64,000 bases of DNA from Thermoplasmata archaeon (GTDB lineage Archaea > Thermoplasmatota > E2 > DHVEG-1), in NCBI GenBank assembly GCA_020054495.1, contig JAHWGK010000004.1, positions 1 to 64,000 on the forward strand, read 5' to 3'. Each line of letters opens with the position of its first letter. The first letter of the stretch is position 1. The notes under the pieces are model-generated. The model saw nothing but the letters and a program-made list of their open reading frames with translations, made no database searches and was not told the DNA's origin. Made by a program: the position numbers and the translations under genes. This document shows, piece after piece, positions 10,472-21,700 of the stretch.

Positions 10472-11398
10472 ATGACTAAGAGTTGTATCAAGTGTAAGAA
10501 ACCTGCAGCTACATTTATTCGATACAATGGTACACATCTTTGTAAAGATCATTTTATTGAGTATTTTGAAAGAAGAGTAAAAAAGGATATTAAAAAACAA
10601 GGAAAAACTGAGGGTAACAGTAAGATAGCTGTAGCAATATCTGGTGGGAAGGATAGCTCAGTTGCACTTTATGTTATACATGATATTTTTTCTAAAAGGG
10701 CAAACATTGATCTTTTTGGAATTACTGTTGATGAGGGAATACGTGGCTATAGAGATGAGAGCATAAAAATCGCAAGAATAAACTGTGACAAACTCGGAGT
10801 CGATCATCATACTATATCATTCAAAGATATGGTTGGAAAGACAATGGATGAAATAGCCTCTTTAAAGGATGAACAAGGTGAATGTAGCTACTGCGGAGTT
10901 TTTAGACGCTTGTGTTTGAATAAGAAGTCAAAAGAACTTGGAATTGACAAACTTGTTACGGGTCATAATTTAGATGATATGGCTCAGTCAATATTGATGA
11001 ATTTTACTAATGGCGATATAAAAAAACTAGCGCGACTAGGACCTCATAGAAAAATTCAACCAGGGCTGGTGCCTCGTATGTTACCGCTTCGTGCAATTCC
11101 TGAGAAAGAAGTCGCATTATATGCCGTTTTAAAAAATATAAAATTTCACGATGCTGAATGTCCTTTTTCTACTCATGCATTACGTGGTGATTTCCGAGAT
11201 ATAATCGATAATCTTGAATATAAAAATCCTGGAACAAGACATAGTATTTTAAACAGCTATGATGGCATTAAGGAGATGTTGTTAAAAAAATACCCTCCTG
11301 CTAAGTTAAATAAATGCCCAAAGTGTGGTGAACCTACATCTCAAGAATTTTGTAAAGCATGTATACTTAAGGATAAGATTTGTAGCAAAATTAGTTGA
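10472..11398 (+). CDS. tRNA 2-thiolation PP-loop ATPase, TtuA/Ncs6/CTU1 family
   Basis: SGGKDSS PP-loop, N-terminal CIKCKKPA and C-terminal CPKCGEP..QEFCKAC zinc motifs, TGHNLDDMAQ. Confidence 0.9.
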   Translation: MTKSCIKCKKPAATFIRYNGTHLCKDHFIEYFERRVKKDIKKQGKTEGNSKIAVAISGGKDSSVALYVIHDIFSKRANIDLFGITVDEGIRGYRDESIKIARINCDKLGVDHHTISFKDMVGKTMDEIASLKDEQGECSYCGVFRRLCLNKKSKELGIDKLVTGHNLDDMAQSILMNFTNGDIKKLARLGPHRKIQPGLVPRMLPLRAIPEKEVALYAVLKNIKFHDAECPFSTHALRGDFRDIIDNLEYKNPGTRHSILNSYDGIKEMLLKKYPPAKLNKCPKCGEPTSQEFCKACILKDKICSKIS

Positions 11399-11451
11399 GG
11401 AATTAAACATACTGTAACAAACTAGTTTTTAGAGGATGCAATTCCTCCAAT

Positions 11452-11973
11452 TTATGCATACGCAATGTTGTCCACTGAATCTTGTAAAAGACTTTCGTGG
11501 TATCTTAATAATATTTGAAAAATATCCTCTTGACTCTTAACTCTATAGTTTATTTCTGTTCCGTTTGGACTATGCTCGACAATATCTTTTCCTATTAGCT
11601 TTTCTAAATGGAATGCTATAGTTGTTGAATGTCTTCCAAGATATCTACTGATTTTAATTTGAGAAGAATCGGGATATAAAAGCAAAAAAACAACAATTCT
11701 AAGAGGAACGTCTTTTCTAAGTAGGTTGATTATTGTTGTATCTCTTGAACCAATTTTTTTTGTAACATAATATCGAACATATCTACCTTCAGATTTTGTA
11801 ATTAAAGCCTCTATTTTTTTAAGACAGTTTAAATGATAATTTATAGTACTTACTGGAATACATAGTTTTCTCGAAAGTTCATTTAAATGTAGACCTGGAT
11901 GTTGTAGAATAAATTTATAAATCACTCTTCGGACTTCTTGATCTAATCCATCCTTTTTTGCCATAATATTCAC
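11452..11973 (-). CDS. Tandem winged-HTH (ArsR/MarR-like) transcriptional regulator
   Basis: Two wHTH-like halves: LHLNELSRKLCIPVSTINYHLNCLKK and SQIKISRYLGRHSTTIAFHLEKL. Confidence 0.8.
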   Translation of the reverse strand: MNIMAKKDGLDQEVRRVIYKFILQHPGLHLNELSRKLCIPVSTINYHLNCLKKIEALITKSEGRYVRYYVTKKIGSRDTTIINLLRKDVPLRIVVFLLLYPDSSQIKISRYLGRHSTTIAFHLEKLIGKDIVEHSPNGTEINYRVKSQEDIFQILLRYHESLLQDSVDNIAYA

Positions 11974-12156
11974 CCCTTCTTCTCATTCTATGTTCTGTTA
12001 GATGCAGTATATAAAAAATATGACACATTCAACCTAATTATAAATTAAAAAACATATATAGTATAATTTTAGCGTAAATATTACAATATTCTCCTATTTA
12101 ACAAAAATATGATTTAAATGACAAAGATTAAATATTATTAAATACTATTGGTAATT

Positions 12157-12804
12157 ATGAAAAATACTGTTGGAGAAGTGTGGAAATTTCTTGACAATAG
12201 TCCATGCATAAGAAGAGATTTAAGTCGAGATATAATTAATGCTAGAGCACTTGCAAAATATATCCTTAAAGAAAATAAAATGGATGCAACTCTTGATGCT
12301 GTTATAAGTGCTATAAGGCGTTATGAGCTAAATCGTCAAGATAATATTTTTCTTATTGCTAACAAGCTAATTAGTCAGACTGTTAACCTGTCAACTAGAA
12401 CCGGGCTGGCTGAAATAACTCTTTTAAAAGATAATGACGTCCAAAAAATACTACCTGAACTATTCAAAATTATTCAATACGTTCGGGGTGATGTTCTTAG
12501 AGTTGTTCAGGCCGATGAATCTATAAGATTGCTAATCGATGAAAAAAACTTAGAAAAAATCAAGGAAGTATTCCCAGAAAATAAGATTATTAGATTAGAT
12601 AAAAATCTTGCTGAAATCAATATGCATATGCATCCAAAAATGCGAACTACACAAGGTATCTTAGCAGCGATATCAAACGAACTTGCTATTAATGGCATAA
12701 ATATAATAGAAATCATGAGTTGCTTTCCAGAAATGCTATTTTTTGTTAAAGAACAAGATGTATTAAAAGCCCATCAAGTTCTCCATCAACTATGTCATGG
12801 TTAA
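12157..12804 (+). CDS. ACT-domain-like archaeal regulatory protein
   Basis: C-terminal MRTTQGILAAISNELAINGINIIEIMSCFPEMLFFVKEQDVLKAHQVLH resembles an ACT domain; ORF track uses a TTG at 12148, ATG at 12157 preferred. Confidence 0.7.
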   Translation: MKNTVGEVWKFLDNSPCIRRDLSRDIINARALAKYILKENKMDATLDAVISAIRRYELNRQDNIFLIANKLISQTVNLSTRTGLAEITLLKDNDVQKILPELFKIIQYVRGDVLRVVQADESIRLLIDEKNLEKIKEVFPENKIIRLDKNLAEINMHMHPKMRTTQGILAAISNELAINGINIIEIMSCFPEMLFFVKEQDVLKAHQVLHQLCHG

Positions 12805-12852
12805 TATAGACTAAAAACATTTTTATCCTAAATATCACTGCCTAATTTTAAG

Positions 12853-13506
12853 ATGAAGCGCTTACAGCTCAGATGCAGACCTATTGATGATCTTTTAGAT
12901 GGGGGAATAGAAACCAATTCTATTACTGAGATATTTGGTGAGGCTGGAAGTGGTAAAACAAATCTTTGCTTACAGGCTTCAAGAGAATGTGCCGTTAAGG
13001 GTAAAAAAGTTGCATACATCGACAGCGAGGGAGTATCTTCAGAAAGATTGAAACAATTATGTGAGGGCACTAATTGCAAAACTATTCTTTCAAATATTTT
13101 ATTTTTCAACCCATCTTCTTTTGAAGAACAAGAAATGATGATAAAAAATGCCTTAAAGATAAAGGACCTCAAGCTCATAGTTTTAGATACATTTAATTCA
13201 TTTTATCGTCTTATGCTTGAAGATGATGAAAAATTTGCAAATCGATCACTAAACAGACAAATAACAGATTTACAAATTGATGCAATGAGAAAAAATATCT
13301 ATGTAATCATGACTGGACAGGTTTATTCTGATAAAAATGATAATGTAAAACCATTTGCTGGTCGAGCTGTTGAACGTATGATAAAAACAATAATTAAACT
13401 AGAAAAAATTGATACTGGAAAACGCCGGGCAACAATAATTAAACATACATCTCAACCTAAAGGAAAAAAAGCAATTTTTACAATAGCTGCCAAAGGTTTG
13501 GAATAA
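12853..13506 (+). CDS. radB: DNA repair/recombination protein RadB
   Basis: IDDLLDGGIETNSITEIFGEAGSGKTNLCLQAS...KVAYIDSEGVSSERLKQL; RecA-core without N-terminal HhH, typical of RadB. Confidence 0.92.
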   Translation: MKRLQLRCRPIDDLLDGGIETNSITEIFGEAGSGKTNLCLQASRECAVKGKKVAYIDSEGVSSERLKQLCEGTNCKTILSNILFFNPSSFEEQEMMIKNALKIKDLKLIVLDTFNSFYRLMLEDDEKFANRSLNRQITDLQIDAMRKNIYVIMTGQVYSDKNDNVKPFAGRAVERMIKTIIKLEKIDTGKRRATIIKHTSQPKGKKAIFTIAAKGLE

Positions 13507-13509
13507 AAA

Positions 13510-14625
13510 ATGAAAAAGATTATTCCTTGGCTTAACGACAGTAATTATATAGCCCCTTTATCACCAGCTTGTAAGATGTGTGCACAGGGCTCAAAGATGG
13601 TATTACTAATAACTGGACTTTGTTCTTCAAATTGTTTCTATTGCCCATTAAGTTCTAAAAAATTAGGTAAAGATCGTATTTTTGCTGACGAATGGGAACT
13701 TGACAATGAGGAAGATACTGAGAAATTGATACTTGAGGCAGAGTACATCAGAGCCACCGGAGCAGGTATCACTGGCGGTGATCCTCTGATTGTTTGGAGA
13801 AGAACTAAAAAATACATCGCTCTTCTAAAAGATGCATTTGGCTCAAATTTTCATATTCACTTGTATACATCAGGTATTAAAAATGGCAAGTATATCGATG
13901 AACTTGTTTCAGCTGGTCTAAACGAAATTAGATTTCATCCACCACGTGAGCACTGGAATACTATGAAGAACAGTCCAATATTTAATTCGATTAAAAACGC
14001 CTTAGAAACAGATGTTGATGTTGCTCTTGAAATACCTGTGATTCCAGGTATGGACGCTGAAATATTTTCATTGATAAATTGGGCGAATAATATTGGGATC
14101 AAATGGGTAAATTTAAATGAACTTGAATTTTCTGAGACAAATGCTGAAAACTTAAAGAAAAGAGGTTATACAGTAAAAGATGATATTTCAGCTGCGGTTA
14201 AAAGTAGTCAGGATTTAGCATATACTGCTATTGATATGATATCAAAGGAGGATTTTACAATAGGCGTTCATTATTGTTCATCTTCTTTTAAAGATGGTAT
14301 TCAACTTAGAAATAGAATAATGCGCAGGGCAAAAAACGTTGTAAAAGAGTATGAAATTATCGGTGATGAAGGCACTCTGCTAAAAGGAGTGATTTACACA
14401 CAAAAAACATCTTTGAAAGAGCTTTATGGAAATTTAAAAGAAGAATTTAGAATAGAAGATAAATTTATCTTTTTAAATAATGAAAATAAAAGAATTGAAA
14501 TTGCACTTTGGATTCTAGAAAAAATTGCATTAGATCTTAAAAGACGAGGGCTTCAATGTTATATGATAGAAGAGTATCCAACTGCAGATAGATTAGAAGT
14601 TGAAAGAATACCTTTACCATTATGA
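13510..14625 (+). CDS. Radical SAM protein
   Basis: LLITGLCSSNCFYCPLS (CX3CX2C), ATGAGITGGDPL. Confidence 0.85.
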   Translation: MKKIIPWLNDSNYIAPLSPACKMCAQGSKMVLLITGLCSSNCFYCPLSSKKLGKDRIFADEWELDNEEDTEKLILEAEYIRATGAGITGGDPLIVWRRTKKYIALLKDAFGSNFHIHLYTSGIKNGKYIDELVSAGLNEIRFHPPREHWNTMKNSPIFNSIKNALETDVDVALEIPVIPGMDAEIFSLINWANNIGIKWVNLNELEFSETNAENLKKRGYTVKDDISAAVKSSQDLAYTAIDMISKEDFTIGVHYCSSSFKDGIQLRNRIMRRAKNVVKEYEIIGDEGTLLKGVIYTQKTSLKELYGNLKEEFRIEDKFIFLNNENKRIEIALWILEKIALDLKRRGLQCYMIEEYPTADRLEVERIPLPL

Positions 14626-14746
14626 ACCGAGATATTAAGCTCAACTTGTATCCTTGAAAAAGGTTTTTATATGCGCCCTTCATTCCCACTTTTACATTTC
14701 CTAAGGGAAATTTATCTATGAACGCTTCAAAAAGGAGGCTAACAAT

Positions 14747-15118
14747 ATGGCAATATATGTAAGGTTTCAAACACCAAAAGAATTACAGGATTTAGCCTAT
14801 GATCTTGTAGAGAAAGCTAGAGATAATGGTAAGATAAGCAAAGGTGCAAATGAGGCCACTAAACAAGTTGAACGTGGACAGGCAAAACTTGTTGTAATGG
14901 CTGAAGACGTTACACCTGAAGAGGTTCTTGCTCATATGCCTATTTTATGTGAAGAAAAAAACATTCCTTATACGTATGTTCCAAATAAGGGCGAATTAGG
15001 CATCTCTGCAGGTCTGAATGTACCTACTGCTGCAGTGGCTATTGTTAATCCCGGTAAAGAAAAAGCAGGTATCGAAAATATTGTTAAAAAGATAGAAACA
15101 TTGAAAAAACAGGGTTAG
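14747..15118 (+). CDS. rpl7ae: Ribosomal protein L7Ae / kink-turn binding protein
   Basis: [46 protein letters not shown] ggagg upstream. Confidence 0.97.
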   Translation: MAIYVRFQTPKELQDLAYDLVEKARDNGKISKGANEATKQVERGQAKLVVMAEDVTPEEVLAHMPILCEEKNIPYTYVPNKGELGISAGLNVPTAAVAIVNPGKEKAGIENIVKKIETLKKQG

Positions 15119-15121
15119 ACT

Positions 15122-15331
15122 ATGGTAGATGGAACTCCTTGTGAAGTTGTAGAAATCATTGACAGAACTGGTATGGCTGGAGAAGCTTCCCAGGTTAAGG
15201 TTAGGGTTTTAGACGGTGTTGACAAAGGTAAAATTATCACAAGAAATGTTATAGGACCTATTCAACTTGGTGATATTCTTATGCTTGGTGAAACTCAGAG
15301 AGAAGCAAAAAGACTTGGTGGGCCACGTTAG
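15122..15331 (+). CDS. rps28e: Ribosomal protein S28e
   Basis: [50 protein letters not shown]. Confidence 0.97.
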   Translation: MVDGTPCEVVEIIDRTGMAGEASQVKVRVLDGVDKGKIITRNVIGPIQLGDILMLGETQREAKRLGGPR

Positions 15332-15342
15332 AGGTTAGGTTT

Positions 15343-15525
15343 ATGGTTGAAAGAAGAACTTGTTCATTCTGCGGAAATGAAATTGAGCCAGGCACTGGTA
15401 AAATTTTTGCAAAAAAAGATGGTACAGTGTTTCATTTCTGCAAAAATAAGTGTCAGAAAAATATGCTACAGTTAAAACGTATTCCTCGAAGAGTCAGATG
15501 GAGTAAACATTACGCTAAAAAATGA
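15343..15525 (+). CDS. rpl24e: Ribosomal protein L24e
   Basis: RTCSFCGNEIEPGTGKIFAKKDGTVFHFCKNKCQKNMLQLKRIPRRVRWSK. Confidence 0.97.
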   Translation: MVERRTCSFCGNEIEPGTGKIFAKKDGTVFHFCKNKCQKNMLQLKRIPRRVRWSKHYAKK

Positions 15526-15529
15526 TGAT

Positions 15530-15560
15530 GATTTGATTTTTTTTTCTATCCTTAATTTTA
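15530..15560 (+). terminator. T-rich archaeal-type terminator after rpl24e
   Basis: tgatttgatttttttttctatccttaatttt directly after the stop codon. Confidence 0.45.
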
Positions 15561-15667
15561 CAATTAGTGCATCCTTTTCTGTAGGTAAAAATGCAGTTAA
15601 ATATGCAGGTGAATATGTATATTACTCCCTTTTAAAATGACATTAACGAGTTATGTCTGTATAATTG

Positions 15668-15681
15668 GAAAGATATATAAT
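15668..15681 (+). promoter_or_regulatory. Putative BRE/TATA element of the 2534-aa surface gene
   Basis: gaaagatatataat; the same gaaagatatata string precedes the paralogous gene at 23623. Confidence 0.5.
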
Positions 15682-15771
15682 TATGTGTAATATACTAAAT
15701 AGAGTTACTCCTATTAAACGTGGTAATTAGTATAACTTGCTGATTGCTGATTGGGATAAATGTAAGCGGGA

Positions 15772-18700
15772 ATGGTGGATGAGATGCAATATAGAGTTAA
15801 TGTTGTTAATAATGGAGTTGTAAAGAAGCTATTGAGTACTAGTATTATTGCTTTAATGGTATTTGCGTCATTTGCAATATTTTTTGTAGATACCGTAAAA
15901 GCAGCAGGCGGTTCTACAAATGATATAATTGTTTCTCCATCTAATCAGCATGTAACAATTGGGGCTGTATTCTACACTGAGATATTGGTAAATGTTAGTT
16001 GGGAGATAAATAATGTGACTATCACTAATGTCACGTATGAAAACCCAGGATATATAAACTACACAAATACATCTCAAGGAGAACTATTTATTGGAGGAAC
16101 ATGGACTACACCTGAAAGTCCTGATGTATTTCCAGGAGGTGGGATCTATAATAGTTCAGGATATGCATTGCCAATAATTTGGGTAAATACTACAGGGGTT
16201 AACCAAACCAATACAGCTGCAGCAAACATTACTTGGTATGCTAATAGTGTAGGAACTGCTTTTATTAATATCACAGGATCTACCTACAATAATGTTGGCC
16301 AAAATCATACAACAAATTCAACAAATGCAACTGTCATTGTACATCCAAAAGGGCCATCCTCATTTTCTGCTGTGGTTCATAATGATACTCAGATTAATCT
16401 GACTTTTAACCCTGATACTGGTGTTGATAATATTACTGTTGTTCGGAATTCTTATATGCCTTTAACTGTTGATGATGGAACTATAGTTTGTAATACAACA
16501 GCAACATCTTATGAAGATACAAACCTCAACTCGAATACAACTTATTATTACAAGGCTTGGAGTTGGAATAATACAGCAAGTTTGTTCTGTTTAGATAGTC
16601 AAGCGTCTCCAAATGGAACAACAACATGGGGTCTTTTGAATACAACGGTTAGAGGATTTGTTAATGACTCAGAAGGTAGTCCATTATCCAGTGTGAATAT
16701 TTCAGCAAATAATTATACAACGGGCATAATTGATACGAATGTAACAAATGCGACCGGTTATTATGAGCTTACACTTTTTAGTGGCGATTTCAATATTTCA
16801 TTTAATAAAGATGGATATTACCCAGATTTCTGTGAAGATTTTATTCCAGAAAATGCTACATACTGGTATAATGCTACATTAGGATCACCGGGTGGACCAG
16901 GAGGGCCAGGTGGTAGTGGACCACCAATAAATGATTATTTATCAGATGTTACTCCAAGATATATTACAAATGGCACACAGCAATTATTTAATTTTAGTTT
17001 GGTACAAGACTGGGGATGGAGAGAAGCTAATCTAAGGTTGAATAATTTAACAATTAGTATGTCTGATAATCTAGTATATGCTGGAAACAACGGAACAACT
17101 TTGGGAGATTCAGATGAATATATGGCAAATCATACTTCAAGTTATGTTAAATGGATGAAGAATAATAGCGACGGATTTTTATTTGAAGGTAATGAATATA
17201 CTGAGTATTTCTGGTTTGTTGTTACAACAAATGGCCCTCTAGGAACAGCTTATCTAAATATAAGTGCAGAAAGTAATGAAAGTGAATATTCAAATTTCAG
17301 TATATCAGTTTATATCACAACCAATTTCTCATTTACTGGTAGTATTTACGATATTGAAGGAAATCCTTTGGAGGGTGCAACTGGTAGTATGACTGTTCAA
17401 AGTTTTACAAATACAGGTCCAGTTACTCTTGGGACATTTAGCAACTATACAGATGCAACTGGTGCATTCAACATTACAGGTATTCCTACCACTCAAGAGC
17501 AACAACAAGGTGAACCAGGCCCTGGCGGTCCTGGAGGTTCAGATTTATTCTACAAACTTAGTGCAGCAGAATATCGCCCGGGTACTCCATATGCCATTAA
17601 TATATCTGCAAGTTTGCCTTCAGTACCTTATACTGAGTTATCATTCTTATTAGATAACCCTGAAATGTATCTCAAAAAGGCAATTTCATTTAGAATAAAT
17701 TGTATTGGACCAAATTATAACTGGAGTAATGGAAGTTTATCTATTGATAATTATACTGCGAAAACTTTCCAAGTAATGGCAAAAGATCTGAGATTAGGTT
17801 ATTCCATACAAGAAAATAATACTCAAACATATGAACAAATATTTTCCGTTCCAGCTAATAGAAATTACTCACTGAGTATATTTCCGGATCAATCATTCCC
17901 GGTAAGTATTAGACTATTAAATATTACTTCAACTTGTGATGCCAGTGGTAATTTAAGCCAGCCTGGAGTAACTATAGATTATATGGCATATAATGGAACC
18001 TATCTAATAAATGTGAGTGTAAACACAAGCTATCAAGCTAGATTTATAAATGGATCTTTCTCAGGTGTTCCTGAAATGTTAGATATGAGGGTTGTAGCGT
18101 ATATTATGGAAGATCAAGATATGGTTTTTGAAAATTGGGCGCTTCCATTTAATTTAGCAAATGAAACTGGAGGCGCTGATGATAGTTACAATGTTGGAAC
18201 AGGGGAATATAATATATCTTTACCTGCAACTGAGGCATCCTCCTATATCTTATTAAGAGCTTATGCGACAAATGCATCTGGAGTTTACTTCATGGATTCT
18301 TATATGTTAAGTGCGCAAACCAGTAACTTGAGTGTTTCTTCTCATGATTTTACAATGACACAGATGATTGAAGGATCAGATAGGTCAATATCTTCAAATA
18401 ATGTTACTGACCAATGGAATCAAACAACGATAGTGAACACTACATCAGTATTATTCAATCTTGTTAATAGTAATGGGAGTCTACTAAGTAATGAAAATCC
18501 ATTTGTGGATATTAAAAGAGAGCTAGATGGAACTGAATACATGCAAATGACAGATGGCTCAAGTGGTCAGTTTAATGTATCATTGGTTCAAGGTGAAAGT
18601 ATTAAAAAATTAACCATTTATTCACAACAATATGCTCCTGTATCTGTCCCAATAAGCTCAAGCGTACTTAGTGGCTCAACTGCAACTAGCACAATAAATT

Positions 18701-21700
18701 GTACAAATGGAGTATGTAATATTACAATGCGAGGATTTGGGGAATACGACCCATTTAACCAAAGTCAAGATTTTACAATGGACATGTTTAGATATAATGA
18801 CTCTTGCAACATTCCAAATCCCCCTTCCAACTATAGTCTTACTGGCGAAAGTATGAATGAATCAAGTTTTTCACCTTTCAATGCAATATTGAAAGGAGAT
18901 ATCAACATGATGATAACAAGTGGAAACCTTTCTGTTTATTATATCAACGTTGATCTTCTGGCATCTGGTCCTCCTGATGCAACATTTAATGAGAACTCTG
19001 AAACTTCCAGCGGCGGTTTAGAAGCCGCATGGCAGTTTGGAAGTCAAGGACCTGATATTTATAATTATGTAATAATTGGTATGCCTTATGATAGCAAACT
19101 TGATAACAAATCAATAAAGGTTAAAATTGAGAAGTTATATGATAATGAATTCAATGTAATTTGGAACTCAAGTGCAGGAAATACAACATCTGATATTGAA
19201 ACTGATTCTGACTTAGAGGCGTATATTGATTATATAAACTCTTCATATGACTCTTACATATCTGGAACAGAGGCTTATCTAAATGGCACTGGAGTTTTAT
19301 GTCGTGAAGATGATCCATATTTACAATATGGATTAGGGTACAAGGATATAGCCAATCATAAAATTTGGATTAAGATACCTCATTTCTCAGGCGTAGGACC
19401 TACAGTTATTGCTGTTCATAATTTTACATTTACTGGAGAATACCCGTACAACAACAGCTTAAATGTTGCTCTAACTCAATCAACAGTCAATGTCACCATC
19501 CAAGATGATGAAGGAGATACATTCAACTGGACAATATGGGTTCTTGGTGGTGATAGTAATAGCTCAACTAATGATATAAATGGATCAAAGGAATGTAATC
19601 TAACTACACCATTGTCCGAAGGAACAAATTACACTTGGTGGGTAAATGTTACAGATGGTAATAACACTGCTAATCTTACTTATTCATTTACCACGACGTA
19701 TGTTCCTTATCTATCAGGCGAATCCCCCGTAGACACTAGCTCTGGTCATTGTCCTGTTCCAGCACTGTATGTATTGTGTGTTGACAATGATACAAGTGAC
19801 ACTATGAATGCTACATGGTGGAGCAACTCATCAGAAGCTTGGGTACAATTCGGTTCTAATGAAACAAGCTTTGCAAATGGGACTAATATTACCCAGACCA
19901 ATGCTAACTTTAGTAATCCCGGAGAGACCTATTGGTGGAGTGTAAATGTTACAGATGGAAATGGAGCATGGAATAATCAAACCTATAGCTTTAATACAAA
20001 CTATGCACCAACTCAAAGTGGTGAGTCACCAACTGATGGTTTAACAAACATTAGTGCAACTCCCGCTCTCTATATAATCTGTAGTGATACTGATGGTGAT
20101 ACAATGACTGTAACTTGGAGAAGTGATTCTTCAGGCGATTGGGTTGATTTTGCTACGAATAATAATGTGTTTAGTGGAATGAATATAACACAAACAAATA
20201 GCAATTTCAGTTCACCCGGGGAAACTTATTATTGGAGTATTAATGTGACTGATGGCTGTAATTGGACTAATACAACCTATAGTTTTACAACAAATAGCCT
20301 GCCAACACAAAGTGGTGAATCGCCAGTTGATGGTGTCACAAATATCTGTTCAATACCATCACTATATGTTATTTGTAGTGATAACGATGGAAGCACCTTA
20401 AATGCTACATGGTGGAGCAACTCATCAGAAGTTTGGGTACAATTTGGTTCTAATGAAACAGATTTTGCTAGTGGAACAAACATCACCCAGACTAATAGTA
20501 ATTTCAGCTCAGCTGGAACTACTTATTATTGGAGTGTTAACCTAACAGATGGCGGGGACTGGACTAATACAACTTATAGTTTTACAACAAATTATGCACC
20601 AATGCAAAGTGGGGAATCACCGGTTGACGGAAGTACAGGCATCTGTCCAATACCAGAGCTATACGTTGTGTGTAGTGATAATGATGGAAGCACCTTAAAT
20701 GCAACTTGGTGGAGCAACTCATCAGAAGTTTGGGTACAATTTGGTTCTAATGAAACAGATTTTGCTAGTGGAACAAACATCACCCAGACTAATAGTAATT
20801 TCAGCTCAGCTGGAACTACTTATTATTGGAGTATTAATGTGACTGATGGCTGTAATTGGACTAATACAACCTATAGTTTTACAACAAATTATGCACCAAC
20901 GCTAAGTGGGGAATCTCCGACTGATGGGGCTGAAAATGCTAGTATATCTCCAGATCTTTATGTTATTTGTAGTGATTTAGATAGCGATACGATGACTGCG
21001 ACTTGGAGAAGTAATTCTTCAGGTTCATGGGTTGATTTTGCAACAAATAATAGTATCGGCGCAGGAACTAACATCACACAAACAAATAGTAATTTTACTA
21101 ATGTGAGTTGGACTTATTATTGGAGTGTTAACTTAACCGATGGGTGCAACTGGACTAATGTTACATATAGCTTTACTACAAATAGCCTGCCAACGCAAAG
21201 CGGAGAATCACCAGTTGACGGAAGTACAGACATATGTCCAATTCCAGAGCTATATGTTGTTTGTAGTGATAATGACGGAAGCACCTTAAACGCAACTTGG
21301 TGGAGTAATAGTACTAATTCTTGGGTACAATTTGGTTCTAATGAAACAGATTTTGCAAGTGGAACAAACATCACCCAGACTAATAGTAATTTCAGCTCAG
21401 CTGGAACTACTTATTATTGGAGTGTTAACCTAACAGATGGCGGGGACTGGACTAATACAACCTATAGTTTTACAACAAATTATGCACCAACGCTGAGCGG
21501 TGAAAGCCCAACTAATGAGTCTAGTAATTCTAATTTTTACCCATCGTGTCATGTAGTGGTATCTGATACAGATGGAGATACATTAACAGTTTACATATAT
21601 GAAAATACAACAGGTAGTTGGGTACTTCAACAAACTAACGCAAGTATATCCTCTGGAACAAATGTCAGCTGGGGCAACTTCACAAATGCTAGTAGTTATT

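Noticed and set aside
14695-14712. TTTCC-taag-GGAAA hairpin in the L7Ae 5' leader as a candidate autoregulatory K-turn
   Set aside because: Short hairpin without a recognisable kink-turn C/D signature; insufficient support.
14718-14762. 14-codon upstream frame [14 protein letters not shown] overlapping the L7Ae RBS and start
   Set aside because: Could be a leader peptide but is equally expected by chance; no evidence of conservation available here.
20277-21374. Three similar minus-strand ORFs beginning MMFVPLAKSVSLEPNCTQ
   Set aside because: They are antisense shadows of the near-identical repeats in giant protein 1, not independent genes.
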